64,000 bases of DNA from Kitasatospora aureofaciens (GCF_001188955.3 NZ_JPRF03000032.1:310001-374000); one strand, 5' to 3'; positions 32,354-40,206 are shown, counted from the stretch's first letter. Program-made: numbers and translations. Notes: generated from the letters alone by a model not told the origin.

Positions 32354-33151
32354 ATGAACAACCTGCACCGCGAACTCGCCCCGGTCTCCGCCGTCGCCTG
32401 GGAGGAGATCGAGGAGGAGGCCCGCCAGACCTTCAAGCTCCACATCGCCGGACGCCGGGTGGTCGACCTCGCCGGTCCCGAGGGCACCACCCTCGCCGCC
32501 GTCGGCACCGGCCACCTCACCGGCGTCGAACCACCCCTCCACGGCGTCCAGGCCCGTGCCCGTGCCAGCCGCCCGGTGGTCGAACTGCGCGTCCCCTTCA
32601 CCGTCGGCCGGGAGGCCGTCGACGACGTCGAACGCGGCTCCCGCGACTCCGACTGGCAACCGGTCAAGGACGCCGCCCGCACCCTCGCCCGCGCCGAGGA
32701 CCGCGCCGTGTTCGAGGGCTACCGGGCCGCCGGGATCGAGGGCATCCGGGCGGGCTCCAGCAACCCGCCGGTCCAACTCCCCGACGACGTACGGGAGTAC
32801 CCGGAGGCCGTGAGCCGCGGACTCACCGCCCTCCGTCTCGCGGGCGTCGGCGGACCGTACTCACTCCTGCTCGGCGCCGAGGTCTTCACCGCCGTCAACG
32901 AGACCAGCGACCACGGCTACCCCGTCCACAACCACCTGGCCCGGCTGCTCGACGGAGAGATCATCTGGGCCCCCGCGATCGAGGGCGCGTTCCTGCTGTC
33001 CACCCGAGGAGGGGACTTCGAGCTCTGCCTGGGCCAGGACGTCTCGGTGGGCTACCTCTCCCACGACTCGGATTCGGTGGAACTCTACCTTCAGGAGTCG
33101 CTCACGTTCAGCGTGTACACGGGAGAGGCAGCCGTAGCCCTGCACGGCTGA
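32354..33151 (+). CDS. encapsulin shell protein (family 1)
   Basis: 265 residues of the linocin M18/HK97-fold encapsulin family: LHRELAPVSAVAWEEIEEEA, ARTLARAEDRAVFEGYRAAG, VHNHLARLLDGEIIWAPAIE and GQDVSVGYLSHDSDSVELYL. Subunits assemble into a protein nanocompartment; the length suits a T=1 shell. The cargo is the DyP peroxidase just upstream. The ribosome-binding sequence before ATG 32354 is weak (AACAGGACC), consistent with tuned stoichiometry but not proof of it. Confidence 0.93.
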   Translation: MNNLHRELAPVSAVAWEEIEEEARQTFKLHIAGRRVVDLAGPEGTTLAAVGTGHLTGVEPPLHGVQARARASRPVVELRVPFTVGREAVDDVERGSRDSDWQPVKDAARTLARAEDRAVFEGYRAAGIEGIRAGSSNPPVQLPDDVREYPEAVSRGLTALRLAGVGGPYSLLLGAEVFTAVNETSDHGYPVHNHLARLLDGEIIWAPAIEGAFLLSTRGGDFELCLGQDVSVGYLSHDSDSVELYLQESLTFSVYTGEAAVALHG

Positions 33152-33257
33152 CACCAGCAGGGAACGTCCCGGATGGTGGGGTCGTGACCGGTCCCCGGGT
33201 GGGGCGCAGGGCTTGTGGAAACCTGGTGTCAGCTCCCGGCGGCCGGACACCGGGTAG

Positions 33258-33299
33258 GGTACTGAGTGCCTTTACGAGGGGTACTGAGTGCCGTATTCT
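33258..33299 (+). promoter_or_regulatory. etfBA promoter with two repressor-type palindromes
   Basis: -35 TTTACG (33271-33276), 17-bp spacer, -10 TATTCT (33294-33299). GGTACTGAGTGCC sits immediately upstream of the -35 (33258-33270) and again inside the spacer (33280-33292), starts 22 bp apart. Occupancy of the second site would block RNA polymerase. Confidence 0.7.
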
Positions 33300-33394
33300 T
33301 TCGGTGGAGCCTCTGACGCCAGTCGAAGACAGCCGACACGGCATGCCGGTCCAGGTGGCGCTTACGGCGCGCGGACCGCGGCCGGGCCGGACTT

Positions 33395-33407
33395 GGCACT
33401 CAGTACC
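33395..33407. promoter_or_regulatory. palindrome GGCACTCAGTACC in the etfBA leader
   Basis: Third site of the set, inverted relative to the first two and about 90 bp downstream of the predicted start of transcription; it could support looping or a roadblock. Confidence 0.6.
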
Positions 33408-33470
33408 CTCGGCCTGACCTGAGGCCATGGATCCAGTGCATCCGTGCACCCGTGACAGGAGAAACCGCTC

Positions 33471-34256
33471 ATGAGCTTGAGGATCGTCGTCTGTGTGAAG
33501 TACGTGCCGGACGCGACGGGTGACCGTCGTTTCGCGGACGACCACACCACCGACCGGGAGGGCGTGGACGGCCTCCTGTCGGAGCTGGACGAGTACGGCG
33601 TCGAGCAGGCGCTGCGGATCGCCGAGGCGAACGACGGTGCCGAGGTGACGGTGCTGACGGTGGGTCCGGACGACGCGAAGGACGCGCTGCGCAAGGCGCT
33701 GTCGATGGGCGCGGACAAGGCCGTCCACGTGAACGACGACGACATCCACGGTTCGGACGTGCTGGCGACGTCGGCGATCCTGGCGAAGGCGCTGGAGAAG
33801 ACCGGGTTCGACCTGGTGATCGGTGGCATGGCGTCGACGGACGGCACGATGGGTGTGCTGCCGGCGCTGCTGGCGGAGCGGCTGGGTGTGCCGCAGGTGA
33901 CGCTGCTGTCCGAGGTGTCGGTCGAGGGCGGCGTGGTCAAGGGCCGTCGTGACGGTGACGCGGCGACCGAGCTGGTGGAGGCCCCGCTGCCGGCCGTGGT
34001 CTCGGTGACGGACCAGTCGGGCGAGGCCCGCTACCCCTCCTTCAAGGGGATCATGGCGGCGAAGAAGAAGCCGGTGCAGTCGCTGGACCTGGACGACCTG
34101 GGCATCGAGGCCGACGAGGTCGGCCTGGCGGGTTCGTGGACGGCGGTCGACTCGGTGGCGGCGCGCCCGGCGCGCACCGCGGGCACGGTCGTCAAGGACG
34201 AGGGCGAGGGCGGCAAGCAGCTCGCCGCCTTCCTCGCCGACCAGAAGTTCATCTAG
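33471..34256 (+). CDS. etfB: electron transfer flavoprotein, beta subunit
   Basis: 261 residues matching FixA/EtfB: LRIVVCVKYVPDATGDRRFA, ALRKALSMGADKAVHVNDDD, FDLVIGGMASTDGTMGVLPA and KGRRDGDAATELVEAPLPAV. With EtfA it carries one FAD and AMP and passes electrons from acyl-CoA dehydrogenases to the quinone pool through ETF:quinone oxidoreductase. ATG 33471 is preceded by GACAGGAGAAA. etfA follows 45 bp downstream. Codon choice is unusual for the window, with a high share of G-ending codons in place of C, as in acd at 35965. Confidence 0.93.
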   Translation: MSLRIVVCVKYVPDATGDRRFADDHTTDREGVDGLLSELDEYGVEQALRIAEANDGAEVTVLTVGPDDAKDALRKALSMGADKAVHVNDDDIHGSDVLATSAILAKALEKTGFDLVIGGMASTDGTMGVLPALLAERLGVPQVTLLSEVSVEGGVVKGRRDGDAATELVEAPLPAVVSVTDQSGEARYPSFKGIMAAKKKPVQSLDLDDLGIEADEVGLAGSWTAVDSVAARPARTAGTVVKDEGEGGKQLAAFLADQKFI

Positions 34257-34301
34257 TCCCGCCCGTCAGCGCATCCAACGATCGATCAGGAGCAACGAAC
34301 C

Positions 34302-35264
34302 ATGGCTGAGATTCTCGTCCTGGTCGACCACGCCGAGGGTGCGGTCCGCAAGCCCGCCCTGGAGCTGCTGACCCTGGCCCGCCGCATCGGCGAGCCGTCC
34401 GCCGTCGTCCTGGGCGCCGGTGCCGCGGCCGCCGACATCGCCGCCAAGGCCGCCGAGTTCGGCGCCGCCAAGGTGTACGTCGCGGACGGCGCCGAGTTCG
34501 CCGACCAGCTGGTCGTCCCCAAGGTGGACGCCCTGACCCAGATCGCCAAGGCCAACGACGTGGCCGGCGTGCTGGTGACCTCCTCCGGCGAGGGCAAGGA
34601 GGTCGCCGCCCGCGTGGCGCTGCGCCTCGGCTCCGGCATCATCACCGACGCGGTGGACGTCCGCGCCGGCGACCAGGGCCCGGTCGCCACCCAGTCGGTG
34701 TTCGCCGCCTCGTACACCGTCGAATCCCGCGTCAGCAACGGCGTGCCGGTCATCACCGTCAAGCCGAACGCCGTCGCCCCGGAGGCCGCTCCGGCCGCCG
34801 GCGCCGTCGAGAACGTGTCGGTGGAGTTCACCGGCAACGCCGCCAGGGTCACCTCGCGCACCCCGCGGGTCTCGACCGGCCGCCCCGAGCTGACCGAGGC
34901 CGCCATCGTGGTCTCCGGCGGCCGCGGCGTCGGTGCCGCCGAGGGCTTCGGCGTGGTCGAGGAGCTCGCGGACGCGCTCGAAGCGGCCGTCGGCGCCTCG
35001 CGCGCCGCCGTCGACGCCGGCTGGTACCCGCACAGCTCCCAGGTCGGCCAGACCGGCAAGCAGGTCTCCCCGCAGCTGTACGTGGCCAACGGCATCTCGG
35101 GCGCGATCCAGCACCGGGCCGGCATGCAGACCTCGAAGACCATCGTGGCCGTCAACAAGGACCCCGAGGCCCCGATCTTCGAGCTCGCCGACTACGGCGT
35201 GGTCGGCGACCTCTTCGAGGTCCTGCCGCAGCTCACCGCCGAGGTGAAGGCCCGCAAGGGCTGA
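34302..35264 (+). CDS. etfA: electron transfer flavoprotein, alpha subunit
   Basis: 320 residues matching FixB/EtfA. The N-terminal domain starts AEILVLVDHAEGAVRKPALE; the C-terminal FAD domain shows VVSGGRGVGAAEGFGVVEEL, SRAAVDAGWYPHSSQVGQTG, LYVANGISGAIQHRAGMQTS and VAVNKDPEAPIFELADYGVV. It forms the heterodimer with EtfB. GGAGCAACGAACC precedes ATG 34302. The transcript ends at the very long hairpin 35281-35329. Confidence 0.94.
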   Translation: MAEILVLVDHAEGAVRKPALELLTLARRIGEPSAVVLGAGAAAADIAAKAAEFGAAKVYVADGAEFADQLVVPKVDALTQIAKANDVAGVLVTSSGEGKEVAARVALRLGSGIITDAVDVRAGDQGPVATQSVFAASYTVESRVSNGVPVITVKPNAVAPEAAPAAGAVENVSVEFTGNAARVTSRTPRVSTGRPELTEAAIVVSGGRGVGAAEGFGVVEELADALEAAVGASRAAVDAGWYPHSSQVGQTGKQVSPQLYVANGISGAIQHRAGMQTSKTIVAVNKDPEAPIFELADYGVVGDLFEVLPQLTAEVKARKG

Positions 35265-35280
35265 TCCCCCGGAAGCCGCA

Positions 35281-35329
35281 CGGAGGGCGTGGCACTCGGT
35301 ACCCCCGGTACCGAGTGCCACGCCCTCCG
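35281..35329. terminator. 23-bp perfect hairpin containing two operator-like arms
   Basis: Arms 35281-35303 and 35307-35329 pair perfectly around a CCC loop. Each arm contains a variant of the locus palindrome (GGCACTCGGTACC and GGTACCGAGTGCC). It lies between convergent etfA and the DUF35 gene and is probably a bidirectional terminator. Confidence 0.85.
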
Positions 35330-35346
35330 TCGTGCCGTCCCGCCGA

Positions 35347-35781
35347 CTACTCGGCGAAGGCCGCCAGGTGCTGGGTGAACCCGCCCTTGACCGGCGGCAG
35401 CGGGCGCGGCTCCGGGTCCTGCTCCACCGGCGGTTCCTCCACCGTCAGCAGCCGCAGCTCGGGCTGGTCCGAGCCGGGGGAGGAGTACAGCCTCACCCGG
35501 GTGCCGACCGGCACGGTGCTGCGCATGCCGTCCACGATGCACCAGACGTCGAACCCCTCGGCCATCCGGATCAGCGACTTCTGGCGGACCAGCGGCGTAC
35601 GGGCCTGCTCGACCGCGCAGCGCCGCACGACGCCGGTGCCCTCGCTGGGCTCCAGCCGCAGCTCGGTGGAGCCGCAGGTGGGGCAGAGCAGCCGCTGGAA
35701 GGTCGGGTTGTTGCACCAGGTACAGCGCTGGAAGTACAGCGTCGTACTCCGGGTGTCGGCATCGATGGCTGAGTGGACCAC
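35347..35781 (-). CDS. DUF35 zinc-ribbon/OB-fold protein
   Basis: 144 residues. The rubredoxin-like zinc ribbon is CTWCNNPTFQRLLCPTCGST, followed by an acyl-CoA-associated OB fold (GTGVVRRCAVEQ, FDVWCIVDGMRSTVPVGTRV). Such proteins partner thiolase-like enzymes and are thought to bind acyl-CoA. No thiolase is adjacent. GTG 35781 is selected because AGGGAG lies 8-9 bases upstream. It is divergent from acd, and its promoter contains the same palindrome in its spacer as etfBA. Confidence 0.85.
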   Translation of the reverse strand: MVHSAIDADTRSTTLYFQRCTWCNNPTFQRLLCPTCGSTELRLEPSEGTGVVRRCAVEQARTPLVRQKSLIRMAEGFDVWCIVDGMRSTVPVGTRVRLYSSPGSDQPELRLLTVEEPPVEQDPEPRPLPPVKGGFTQHLAAFAE

Positions 35782-35857
35782 GTCGTCATCTCCCTGCGCT
35801 CGGACCGGCTCTGTCGGCAGAAGTACGCCAGTAGTTCGGCTGTAGTGCGGCAGGAAA

Positions 35858-35941
35858 AGAATAGGGAACTCAGTGCCGCCCTGTGAAGGCACTGAGTTCC
35901 CTTTTTGCCGTGCCCGTGCATAATGAAGGGTACTGAGTACC
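35858..35941. promoter_or_regulatory. divergent DUF35/acd control region with three palindromes
   Basis: Minus strand: -35 TTCACA (35887-35882), 18-bp spacer, -10 TATTCT (35863-35858), with GGAACTCAGTGCC (35865-35877) filling the spacer. Plus strand: -10-like CATAAT (35919-35924), flanked by GGCACTGAGTTCC (35888-35900) and the fully symmetric GGTACTGAGTACC (35929-35941). Bases 35863-35877 and 35888-35902 also form a perfect 15-bp inverted repeat. Confidence 0.75.
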
Positions 35942-35964
35942 GTCGTGAAACAGGAGTGGCGATC

Positions 35965-37116
35965 ATGAGCCAGGACTTCGATCTCTTCCGTATCTCCGAG
36001 GAGCACGAGATGCTCCGTGAGGCGGTGCGTTCGCTGGCCGAGGCGAAGATCGCTCCGTTCGCGGCGGAGGTGGACGAGCAGGGGCGTTTCCCGCAGGAGG
36101 CGTTGGACGCGCTGCGGGGCAACGATCTGCACGCGGTGCACGTGCCGGAGGTGTACGGCGGTGCGGGGGCGGACGCGCTGGCGACGGTGATCGTGATCGA
36201 GGAGGTCGCGCGGGTGTGCGGCTCGTCGTCGTTGATTCCGGCGGTGAACAAGCTGGGGTCGCTGCCGGTGCAGTTGTCGGGTTCGGAGGAGTTGAAGGCG
36301 AAGTACCTGGGGGCGCTGGCGCGGGGTGAGGGGATGTTCTCGTACTGCCTGTCGGAGCCGGAGGCGGGCAGTGACGCGGCGGGGATGAAGACCCGGGCGG
36401 TGCGTGACGGTGACTTCTGGGTGCTGAACGGTGTGAAGCGGTGGATCACCAACGCGGGGGTGTCGGAGTTCTACACGGTGATGGCGGTGACGGATCCTTC
36501 GATGCGTTCGAAGGGGATCTCGGCGTTCGTGGTGGAGAAGGGCGACGAGGGTGTGTCGTTCGGTGCTCCGGAGAAGAAGCTGGGGATCAAGGGTTCGCCG
36601 ACGCGTGAGGTGTACTTCGACAACGTGCGGATTCCGGCGGACCGGATGATCGGTGCCGAGGGGAGCGGGTTCCAGACGGCGATGAGGACGTTGGACCACA
36701 CCCGGGTGACGATCGCGGCGCAGGCGGTGGGGATCGCGCAGGGTGCTCTGGACTACGCGAAGGGCTACGTGCGGGAGCGCAAGCAGTTCGGGAAGGCGAT
36801 CGCGGAGTTCCAGGGGATCCAGTTCATGCTGGCGGACATGGCGATGAAGCTGGAGGCCGCGCGGCAGATGACGTACGTGGCGGCGGCGAAGTCGCAGCGC
36901 GGGGACGCGGATCTGACGTTCTTCGGTGCGGCGGCGAAGTGCTTCGCGTCGGACGTGGCGATGGAGGTGACCACGGACGCGGTGCAGTTGCTGGGTGGTT
37001 ACGGTTACACGCGGGACTACCCGGTGGAGCGGATGATGCGGGACGCGAAGATCACCCAGATCTACGAGGGCACCAACCAGGTCCAGCGGATCGTCATGGC
37101 CCGCAACCTGCCGTAA
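35965..37116 (+). CDS. acyl-CoA dehydrogenase
   Basis: 383 residues of the classical FAD acyl-CoA dehydrogenase family: SYCLSEPEAGSDAAGMKTRA, WITNAGVSEFYTVMAVTD, the FAD/CoA segment RKQFGKAIAEFQGIQFMLAD, and the C-terminal QLLGGYGYTRDYPVERMMRD with IYEGTNQVQRIVMARNL. The catalytic Glu lies in YEGTNQ (IVD/isobutyryl-type position aside). It introduces a 2,3-double bond into acyl-CoA and passes electrons to ETF, encoded 1.6 kb upstream. ATG 35965 follows ACAGGAG. Codon use is G-ending and unlike most neighbours. Confidence 0.92.
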   Translation: MSQDFDLFRISEEHEMLREAVRSLAEAKIAPFAAEVDEQGRFPQEALDALRGNDLHAVHVPEVYGGAGADALATVIVIEEVARVCGSSSLIPAVNKLGSLPVQLSGSEELKAKYLGALARGEGMFSYCLSEPEAGSDAAGMKTRAVRDGDFWVLNGVKRWITNAGVSEFYTVMAVTDPSMRSKGISAFVVEKGDEGVSFGAPEKKLGIKGSPTREVYFDNVRIPADRMIGAEGSGFQTAMRTLDHTRVTIAAQAVGIAQGALDYAKGYVRERKQFGKAIAEFQGIQFMLADMAMKLEAARQMTYVAAAKSQRGDADLTFFGAAAKCFASDVAMEVTTDAVQLLGGYGYTRDYPVERMMRDAKITQIYEGTNQVQRIVMARNLP

Positions 37117-37235
37117 CGGCGCCCCCCGGGACGCCCCGGCGGCCGGGCGGGTCAGCCCACCGGCCGTCGGGGCCGACACGTTGCGCCGATGCTAAGTTCC
37201 GGAGAATGAGCGAGAAGGAAGAGCAGGACCTGCCC

Positions 37236-37946
37236 ATGAACGACGGGCCCTCGAAGCCGGCGATGCGCGAGGCGCTGGTGGCCGCTGCCTTCGAACTCTT
37301 CCTGGAGCGCGGCTTCGAGCAGACGACGATCGACGACATCGTCTCGCTCGCCGGCGTCGGCCGGCGCTCCTTCTTCCGGTACTTCCCGGCCAAGGAGGAC
37401 GTGGTCTTCCCCGACCACGAGCGCAGCCTCGCCGAGATGACGGAGTTCCTGGACTCCGGCACCGGCGAGGAGGACCCGGTGAAGCACGCCTGCGACGCCG
37501 CCCGGCTGGTCCTGCGGATGTACGCCGAGCAGCCCTCCTTCTCCGTCCAGCGGTACCGCCTCACCCGCAAGGTCCCGGGCCTGCGGGCGTACGAGCTGTC
37601 GGTGGTCTGGCGCTACGAGCACACCCTCGCCGCCTACCTGCGCGGCCGCTTCGCCGACCGCCCGGACGGCCCGCTTCGCGCCGACGTGATCGCCGCGGCC
37701 GTGGTCGCCGCCCACAACCACGCCCTGCGCACCTGGCTGCGCTCGGGCGGCGAGAGCGACTGGGTGGCCGAGGTGGACGCGGCGATGGCCTTCGTCACCT
37801 CCACCTGGAGCGACCGCCCCGCCGACGCCCCGGAGGGCCAGGACGCGGCCGACGACGTGGTGGTCCTGGTCGCCAGCCGCCGGGCCCCGCTGTGGCGGAT
37901 GGTCCAGGGCATCGAGAGCGCCATTGGCGACGCCCGCCGGCCCTGA
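37236..37946 (+). CDS. TetR family transcriptional regulator
   Basis: 236 residues. The HTH is MREALVAAAFELFLERGFEQ, TTIDDIVSLAGVGRRSFFRY, FPAKEDVVFPDH. The C-domain belongs to the acyl-CoA-binding-like TetR_C branch common in actinobacteria (LRMYAEQPSFSVQRYRLTRK, then LRAYELSVVWRYEHTLAAYL). ATG 37236 has AGGA seven bases upstream; ATG 37206 has GGAG only one base away. As the regulator nearest to the etf/acd palindromes it is the first candidate to bind them, although none occurs in its own promoter. A bidirectional terminator follows. Confidence 0.87.
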   Translation: MNDGPSKPAMREALVAAAFELFLERGFEQTTIDDIVSLAGVGRRSFFRYFPAKEDVVFPDHERSLAEMTEFLDSGTGEEDPVKHACDAARLVLRMYAEQPSFSVQRYRLTRKVPGLRAYELSVVWRYEHTLAAYLRGRFADRPDGPLRADVIAAAVVAAHNHALRTWLRSGGESDWVAEVDAAMAFVTSTWSDRPADAPEGQDAADDVVVLVASRRAPLWRMVQGIESAIGDARRP

Positions 37947-37974
37947 ACCGGCCCGGCGGACCGCGTCGCAGCAT

Positions 37975-38027
37975 GCCGAACGGCCCCTCCCACCGGACGC
38001 GTGGTCCGGTCGGAGGGGCCGTTCGGC
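37975..38027. terminator. 24-bp hairpin between tetR and MFS genes
   Basis: Stem 37975-37998 with 38004-38027, one mismatch, 5-base loop, between converging genes. Confidence 0.82.
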
Positions 38028-38114
38028 GTTCCCGCCCCCCCTCCGGGGGCCGGGCGGCGCGGGAACACGGGGTGACGGACTCCCGGATCGCGGGGCCGGT
38101 CAGGTCGGGGCAGG

Positions 38115-39554
38115 TCAGGTACGGGCCGGGGCGGGCGCGGCCGCGGCCTCGGTGCGGCGCTCCGAGTGGGCGACCAGCCGCCAGGCGCACCCCGCGCCGA
38201 GCAGGTAGGCGACGCCGACCAGGACGAACGACACCGAGGCGCCCCGGCTCCAGTCGGGCGTCGCGTGCAGCACCACGCCGACGACGGCGATGCCCACCAG
38301 CGAGCCGATCTGGCGGTTGGCGTTCAGGACGGACCCGGCGACGTTGGCGTGCTCCGGGCCGGCCGAGTCCACCATGGCCGCCGTCATGCCGGGGGAGACG
38401 ATGCCCGAGCCGAGGCAGGCCACGCCGATGCCGACGGCGATGATCCAGTACGGGGTTGACGCGGAGATCGCGGTCAGGCCGAGCGAGCACACCCCGGCGA
38501 TCAGCAGGAAGACTGTCAGCAGCGGGCCGTTGGCGTAGCGCTCCGAGATCTTCGAGTACACCACGTTGGCCACCGGCGACAGGACGGTGATCGGGATCAG
38601 CTCCAGCCCGGCGACGAACGGGCTGGCGCCCTGGGCGTGTTGGAAGAACAGCCCGAGCATGAAGATGGTGCCGAAGAACGCGAAGTTGAAGAAGAAGCCG
38701 ACCAGGTTGGCGCCCGAGAAGCCGGGGTGGCGGAAGAGCGTCCACGGCATCACGAGCTTGTCGCTGCTGCGCTCACGCCGTACCAGCACGGCGGCGGCGA
38801 CCAGCGCCACGGCGTAGGAGACCACCACCGGGGTTGCGGCCCAGCCGAGTTGGGGGGCCTCGATCAGCGCGAAGCTGACCGCGGCGAGCGTGACGATCCA
38901 GACCAGGTGGCCGAACGGGGCCGGCCGGTCGCCGCGCGCCTCCGGCGCCGCGATGAACCGCCGCGTCATCAGCATGCCGATCACGCCGATCGGCAGGTTC
39001 AGCAGGAAGACGCTCTGCCAGCCGAGCGAGCCGACCATGAGGCCGCCGAGGGTGGGACCGACACCCGAGGAGGTGGCGACGATCGCGGACCACAGACCGA
39101 GCATCTTGGTGCGCCGGCGCTTCTCGGGGAACGAGAACACCAGCAGGGACAGCGAGCTCGGCATGAACAGCGCGGCACCGGCGCCCTGCAACATCCTTGC
39201 GGCGATCAGCAGTTCGGGCGTGTTCGCGAGTGCGCAGCCGAGCGAGGCCAGCAGGAACAGACCCATGCCGCCCATGTAGACCCTCTTGGCGCCGAGCCAG
39301 TTGGCCAGGCCGCCGGCCAGCATCAGCAGGGAGGCGAAGGTCAGGATGTAGCCGTCCACGACCCAGGTGAGCTGGGTGAGCGTGGCCCCGAGCCTCTCCT
39401 GGAGGGTCGCGCCCGCGACGTTGACGATGGTGACGTCCAGAGTGGCCATCACGAATCCGGTGGCCAGTGCGGCGATCTTCGGGCCGCTGGAGGAGTCCGG
39501 TGGGGCGGAGGCGGGGGCGCCGGTCTGCGCCAGGCGGGTCTCGGCGGTAGTCAT
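38115..39554 (-). CDS. DHA2-family (14-TM) MFS exporter
   Basis: 479 residues with about 14 transmembrane helices. Helix 1 reads KIAALATGFVMATLDVTIVN; motif A is ANWLGAKRVYMGGMGLFLLA; motif C-like ATSSGVGPTLGGLMVGSLGW. It would expel a drug or metabolite by proton antiport. It starts at ATG 39554 and is divergent from a small ArsR-type regulator, with a nested dyad between the two genes. The C-terminus is Ala/Pro-rich. Confidence 0.87.
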   Translation of the reverse strand: MTTAETRLAQTGAPASAPPDSSSGPKIAALATGFVMATLDVTIVNVAGATLQERLGATLTQLTWVVDGYILTFASLLMLAGGLANWLGAKRVYMGGMGLFLLASLGCALANTPELLIAARMLQGAGAALFMPSSLSLLVFSFPEKRRRTKMLGLWSAIVATSSGVGPTLGGLMVGSLGWQSVFLLNLPIGVIGMLMTRRFIAAPEARGDRPAPFGHLVWIVTLAAVSFALIEAPQLGWAATPVVVSYAVALVAAAVLVRRERSSDKLVMPWTLFRHPGFSGANLVGFFFNFAFFGTIFMLGLFFQHAQGASPFVAGLELIPITVLSPVANVVYSKISERYANGPLLTVFLLIAGVCSLGLTAISASTPYWIIAVGIGVACLGSGIVSPGMTAAMVDSAGPEHANVAGSVLNANRQIGSLVGIAVVGVVLHATPDWSRGASVSFVLVGVAYLLGAGCAWRLVAHSERRTEAAAAPAPART

Positions 39555-39655
39555 CGCTGGTTCCTTCTCTTGCGGACGGCGGCTGCCCGGGGAGCGGGCA
39601 ACTCACCATGGCGATGGTCGAGTTGGCGAGTGTGCGGGACCCCACTGAAGGGCAT

Positions 39656-39691
39656 ATGACGATGGCTGTCAAATTTGATTACGGTCGTCAT
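39656..39691. promoter_or_regulatory. nested dyad operator between MFS and ArsR genes
   Basis: ATGACG (39656-39661) pairs with CGTCAT (39686-39691), and TCAAATTTGA (39669-39678) lies between; both dyads share the same centre. ArsR proteins bind such long dyads, so this is the probable autoregulatory and efflux operator. Confidence 0.7.
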
Positions 39692-39753
39692 AAAGTGGCC
39701 GTCGTGCGATCGCGCTCGTACGATGAGGAGGCCGCGAACCAGAGAGGTGCACC

Positions 39754-40092
39754 GTGACCGCACAGGCCGCCGTCGACCGCATCGGGGACCACCCCGACGC
39801 CGCGGACATCACCCTGCAGCGCATCCTGGAGGCCTTCGCCGACCCGGTACGGCGCAGCATCGTCCGGCAGATCGCCCGCGCCGCGGGCGACACCGCCTGC
39901 GGCACCTTCGACATCTCGGTCACCCGGTCGACCGGCACCCACCACTTCCGGGTGCTGCGGCAGTCCGGGCTGATCCGGCAGTACTACGTCGGCACGTCCA
40001 AGATGAACACCCTGCGCCGCGACGACCTGGAGCAGGCCTTCCCCGGCCTGCTGGACGCCCTCATCGCCGCGGCCGACCGGGAAGCCGGCTGA
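39754..40092 (+). CDS. ArsR family winged-helix regulator
   Basis: 112 residues: LQRILEAFADPVRRSIVRQI, FDISVTRSTGTHHFRVLRQS, GLIRQYYVGTSKMNTLRRDD. No cysteine cluster for arsenic or other metals is present (one Cys only), so it is a non-metal ArsR member. GTG 39754 is preceded by a weak AGAGGTG sequence. Divergence from the MFS gene and the shared dyad indicate that it represses the exporter. Confidence 0.87.
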   Translation: MTAQAAVDRIGDHPDAADITLQRILEAFADPVRRSIVRQIARAAGDTACGTFDISVTRSTGTHHFRVLRQSGLIRQYYVGTSKMNTLRRDDLEQAFPGLLDALIAAADREAG

Positions 40093-40182
40093 CCGGAGAC
40101 CGGCTCCCTGGTCGGCCGGCCTGGCCGAAGGCGGCCGGCCTGGCCGGGCGCGGCGACGAGGGCGTGGCGCCGCAGAGGTAGG

Positions 40183-40206
40183 AACATACCTATGTGAAGG
40201 TATGTT
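40183..40206. promoter_or_regulatory. perfect ARE-like palindrome with no evident target
   Basis: AACATACCT, six bases, AGGTATGTT: the most symmetrical of three ATACC-N8-GGTAT elements in the locus. It matches the autoregulatory elements bound by gamma-butyrolactone receptors. It lies between the ends of the convergent arsR and acyl-CoA dehydrogenase-like genes, not in a conventional promoter position. Confidence 0.75.

Larger units (their letters stand above)
33152..33470 (+). other. 319-bp intergenic region: etfBA leader
   Basis: No gene seen. It contains three of the eight GGyACT-N-AGTrCC palindromes (33258-33270, 33280-33292, 33395-33407) and the probable etfBA promoter. The transcript would carry a leader of about 165 nt before etfB. 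Confidence 0.7.
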
